This document shows, one piece after another, positions 59,002 through 64,000 of a stretch of DNA of 64,000 bases. Position numbers and translations under genes: made by a program. The stretch covers positions 3,596,001 to 3,660,000 of the forward strand of contig NC_015635.1 of assembly GCF_000270245.1 (NCBI RefSeq), read 5' to 3'. This stretch comes from Microlunatus phosphovorus NM-1. GTDB taxonomy: Bacteria > Actinomycetota > Actinomycetes > Propionibacteriales > Propionibacteriaceae. Numbering within the stretch: position 1 is the first letter of the stretch; each line of letters starts with the position of its first letter. Below the pieces are notes generated by a model. That model saw only the letters and a list, made by a program, of their open reading frames with translations. It was not told where the DNA came from and searched no databases.

Positions 59002-59742
59002 GTGCCCACCTACCGTGACGAAGCCGTCGTGCTCCGCACCCACAAGCTGGGTGAGGCCGACCGGATCATCACGATGCTCAGCCGCGGTCGGGGCAAGGTG
59101 CGCGCGGTCGCCAAGGGAGTACGGCGGACCTCGTCGAAGTTCGGTGCCCGGCTGGAGCCGTTCTCCCACATCGACCTGCAGTTCGCCGAGGGGCGAACGC
59201 TGGATGTGGTCACCCAGGTCGTCTCCCTGCACGCGTTCGGCGAGCCGCTGACCGGCGACTATCCCGCCTACACCGCCGGCCAGGCAATGCTGGAGACCGC
59301 GGACCGGCTGGTGCCCGAGGTCGGCGAGCCCGCCATCCAGCAGTATCAGTTGCTGGTCGGGGCATTGCGAGCATTGGGCGAGGGCACCTCTGACGGCCCG
59401 CGACCGGCCACGATGATCTTGGATTCCTATCTGCTGCGCGCGTTGGCGATCGCCGGCTATGCGCCCTCGTTCAGTCACTGCGCCCGATGTGGCGTGGTCG
59501 GTCCGCACCAGGCGTTCTCCCCCGCCACCGGCGGCGCAGTATGCGAACGCTGCCGTCCGGCAGGCTCGGCTCGCCCGTCGCCGGCGACCTTCGAGCTGCT
59601 GGGTGCCTTGCTCGAGGGCCGCTGGACCGTAACCCGCGATGTCGCGGCCGCCACCGCCAAGGAGGCGAGCAGCCTGACCTCGGCATACCTGATCTGGCAC
59701 CTCGATCGGGGACTGCGCTCCCTCGTACACGTCGAGCGATGA
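59002..59742 (+). CDS. recO: DNA repair protein RecO
   Basis: The ~246-residue recombination mediator starts at GTG 59002 ([22 protein letters not shown]). It has the N-terminal OB-fold ([24 protein letters not shown]), a helical middle and a four-Cys zinc site (HCARCGVVG and AVCERC, ~residues 155-180). It anneals and loads RecA with RecR. The 18-bp gap to divergent uppS leaves little room, so its promoter lies partly in uppS. The pairing recO-uppS is conserved in actinobacteria. Confidence 0.96.
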   Translation: MPTYRDEAVVLRTHKLGEADRIITMLSRGRGKVRAVAKGVRRTSSKFGARLEPFSHIDLQFAEGRTLDVVTQVVSLHAFGEPLTGDYPAYTAGQAMLETADRLVPEVGEPAIQQYQLLVGALRALGEGTSDGPRPATMILDSYLLRALAIAGYAPSFSHCARCGVVGPHQAFSPATGGAVCERCRPAGSARPSPATFELLGALLEGRWTVTRDVAAATAKEASSLTSAYLIWHLDRGLRSLVHVER

Positions 59743-59792
59743 CCGCCGCCATGGATACGGAGCGGTGACGACCCCCATGGATCTGCGGAGGA

Positions 59793-63156
<3,364 letters not shown>

Positions 63157-63175
<19 letters not shown>

Positions 63176-63219
63176 CAGCGAAGGAGGAGCAGCGCGAAGG
63201 CGCGCTCGGTGCCAGCCAT
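63157..63219 (-). CDS. leuL: Leucine-rich leader peptide of leuA
   Basis: ATG 63219 opens a 20-codon frame ending in TAG: MAGTERAFALLLLRCRS-R-A-H. It contains four consecutive Leu codons, CTG CTC CTC CTT. It lies about 70 bp before leuA in the same sense, and its 3' half contributes to the attenuator stem. Leader peptides like this control leuA in Corynebacterium and Streptomyces by transcription attenuation. Confidence 0.85.
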
Positions 63220-63275
63220 GCGGTAACCATAACCCAGCATGCGAACCCTTGTCGATGCGTCGCGCCCGGCGAGTC

Positions 63276-63944
63276 TCAGCGGGACCACTCATAGCTGTGT
63301 TCCGGACGCCCGTGGGTTCCGTAGCGCAACGAGAGTGTGACCAGCTGCTCGTCCACCAGATCGGCCAGATAGCGCTGCGCGGTGGCGCGCGAGACCCCCA
63401 CCTCCTCCGCGACGGCGATCGCGGTCATCGGTCCTTGGTGCGTACGCAGCAGCGCCGCGACCGCCTGCGCGGTGATGGTCGAGCGTCCCTTGGGCATTCG
63501 GGTGAGTGGCCGAGAACGAAGCAGCGCAGTCAGGTCATCGATCTCGGCCTGGGTGGCGGGACGATCAGCGCGCACCGCGGCCTCGTGGAATCGGCTGTAG
63601 TCGGCGATCCGTTCCAGCAGCTGAGACATCGCGAACGGCTTCACGATGTAGCCGACCGCTCCCCGGGCAAGGGCACGTCGCACCCGCTCCCAGGAATCGG
63701 CCGCGGTCACCATCAGCACCGAGGCGTCGCTCGCTCCCACCAGGTCTGCGCCGCTGCCGTCGGGCAGGTACTCGTCGGCGAGCACCAGATCGACCGACCG
63801 GGTCGCCAGCAGTTCCCGGGCCTCGGCCAATGTCCTGGCCTTGCCGACGACCTGGCACCCGCGTACCCGCTCCAGCGCCGCCGCATGCATCGCGGCGACC
63901 CGGAAGTCGTCGTCCACCACCAACACCCGCAGCAACTCACTCAT
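63276..63944 (-). CDS. Response regulator of the CitB/DcuR type
   Basis: The 222-residue protein has a receiver domain (VLVVDDDFRVAAMHAAAL; phospho-acceptor Asp in DLVLADEYLPDGSG, ~residue 56; GYIVKPF Lys). A C-terminal helix-turn-helix follows with AIAVAEEVGVSRATAQRYLADLVDEQ (~175-200). This architecture is typical of regulators responding to di/tricarboxylates through CitA/DcuS-like kinases. It overlaps the upstream kinase gene by 4 bp. Targets are not visible here. Confidence 0.93.
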   Translation of the reverse strand: MSELLRVLVVDDDFRVAAMHAAALERVRGCQVVGKARTLAEARELLATRSVDLVLADEYLPDGSGADLVGASDASVLMVTAADSWERVRRALARGAVGYIVKPFAMSQLLERIADYSRFHEAAVRADRPATQAEIDDLTALLRSRPLTRMPKGRSTITAQAVAALLRTHQGPMTAIAVAEEVGVSRATAQRYLADLVDEQLVTLSLRYGTHGRPEHSYEWSR

Positions 63945-64000
63945 CCGCGCACCGCCACCTGCCGTAGTGCCCCGCGCAGCCGCGCGCCGAAGGTCGCCCC
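63941..64000 (-). CDS. Sensor histidine kinase, C-terminal end only
   Basis: Only the last 19 codons are inside the window (GATFGARLRGALRQVAVRG), reading into the response regulator start with an ATGA overlap. GATFGARL is the terminal strand expected of an HATPase domain. The rest lies beyond the right edge. Confidence 0.7.
   Translation of the reverse strand, partial: GATFGARLRGALRQVAVRG

Overview
The window is very GC-rich, densely packed DNA from an actinobacterium, most likely in or near the Propionibacteriaceae (an inference from gene content and order, not a database match). Evidence includes strong G/C preference at third codon positions, a Zur-regulated Znu system with no leader, a leucine-run leader peptide before leuA, a cobalamin riboswitch in front of nrdAB, and a backbone of actinobacterial core genes in familiar order: leuA, recO, uppS, zur, glyS, dusB, dgt, dnaG. 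Accessory blocks are inserted between these core genes.

Layout. 1-1.3 kb: cut-off toroid protein and an AraC regulator. 1.7-5.1 kb: D-amino-acid catabolism (N-acyl-D-amino-acid deacylase, D-serine/D-threonine dehydratase-like enzyme, divergent RidA). 5.1-10.2 kb: a lipoprotein with a threefold internal repeat, a two-component system, and a TagB-type CDP-glycerol glycerophosphotransferase. 10.2-12.8 kb: divergent trehalose genes otsB/otsA, with otsA running into an antisense tRNA-Asn gene. 12.8-15.3 kb: unrecognised genes, one of lower GC. 15.3-18.2 kb: a sigma factor and dnaG. 18.2-25.1 kb: an alpha-galactoside operon (LacI regulator, solute-binding protein, two permeases, GH36). 25.2-29.4 kb: nrdAB with a cobalamin riboswitch and tandem NrdR-like boxes. 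29.4-30.6 kb: a nucleotidyltransferase/HEPN pair. 30.7-34.8 kb: dgt, dusB, glyS. 34.9-47.4 kb: a methyltransferase-like membrane protein, a RelE/Phd pair, an SRPBCC protein, an RNA-repair operon (ABM, Hen1, Pnkp), a LuxR-FAD oxidoreductase-M23 operon and an RHH/PIN pair. 47.4-52.4 kb: YceI, a GH92 mannosidase and a GT4 glycosyltransferase. 52.4-56.1 kb: a repeat-rich spacer, then znuA-znuC-znuB-zur. 56.1-64 kb: a DUF4012 protein, uppS, recO, an M1 peptidase, leuA with attenuator, and a CitB-type two-component system cut by the window edge.

The strongest observations are: (1) the NrdB protein carries the Glu-for-Asp and Phe-for-Tyr substitutions that define the tyrosine-free class Ic, under apparent double control by NrdR and vitamin B12; (2) several large intergenic palindromes, two of which (10.25 and 30.69 kb) are related copies whose stem differences are compensatory; (3) a 52-bp tandem array and a 128-bp nested palindrome directly upstream of the zinc operon, whose promoter appears leaderless and overlaps a Zur box; (4) an 18-bp tandem repeat that forms the end of uppS, where a one-base deletion sets the stop codon; and (5) a Hen1/Pnkp RNA-repair operon. 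I found no CRISPR array, no complete insertion sequence and no prophage.
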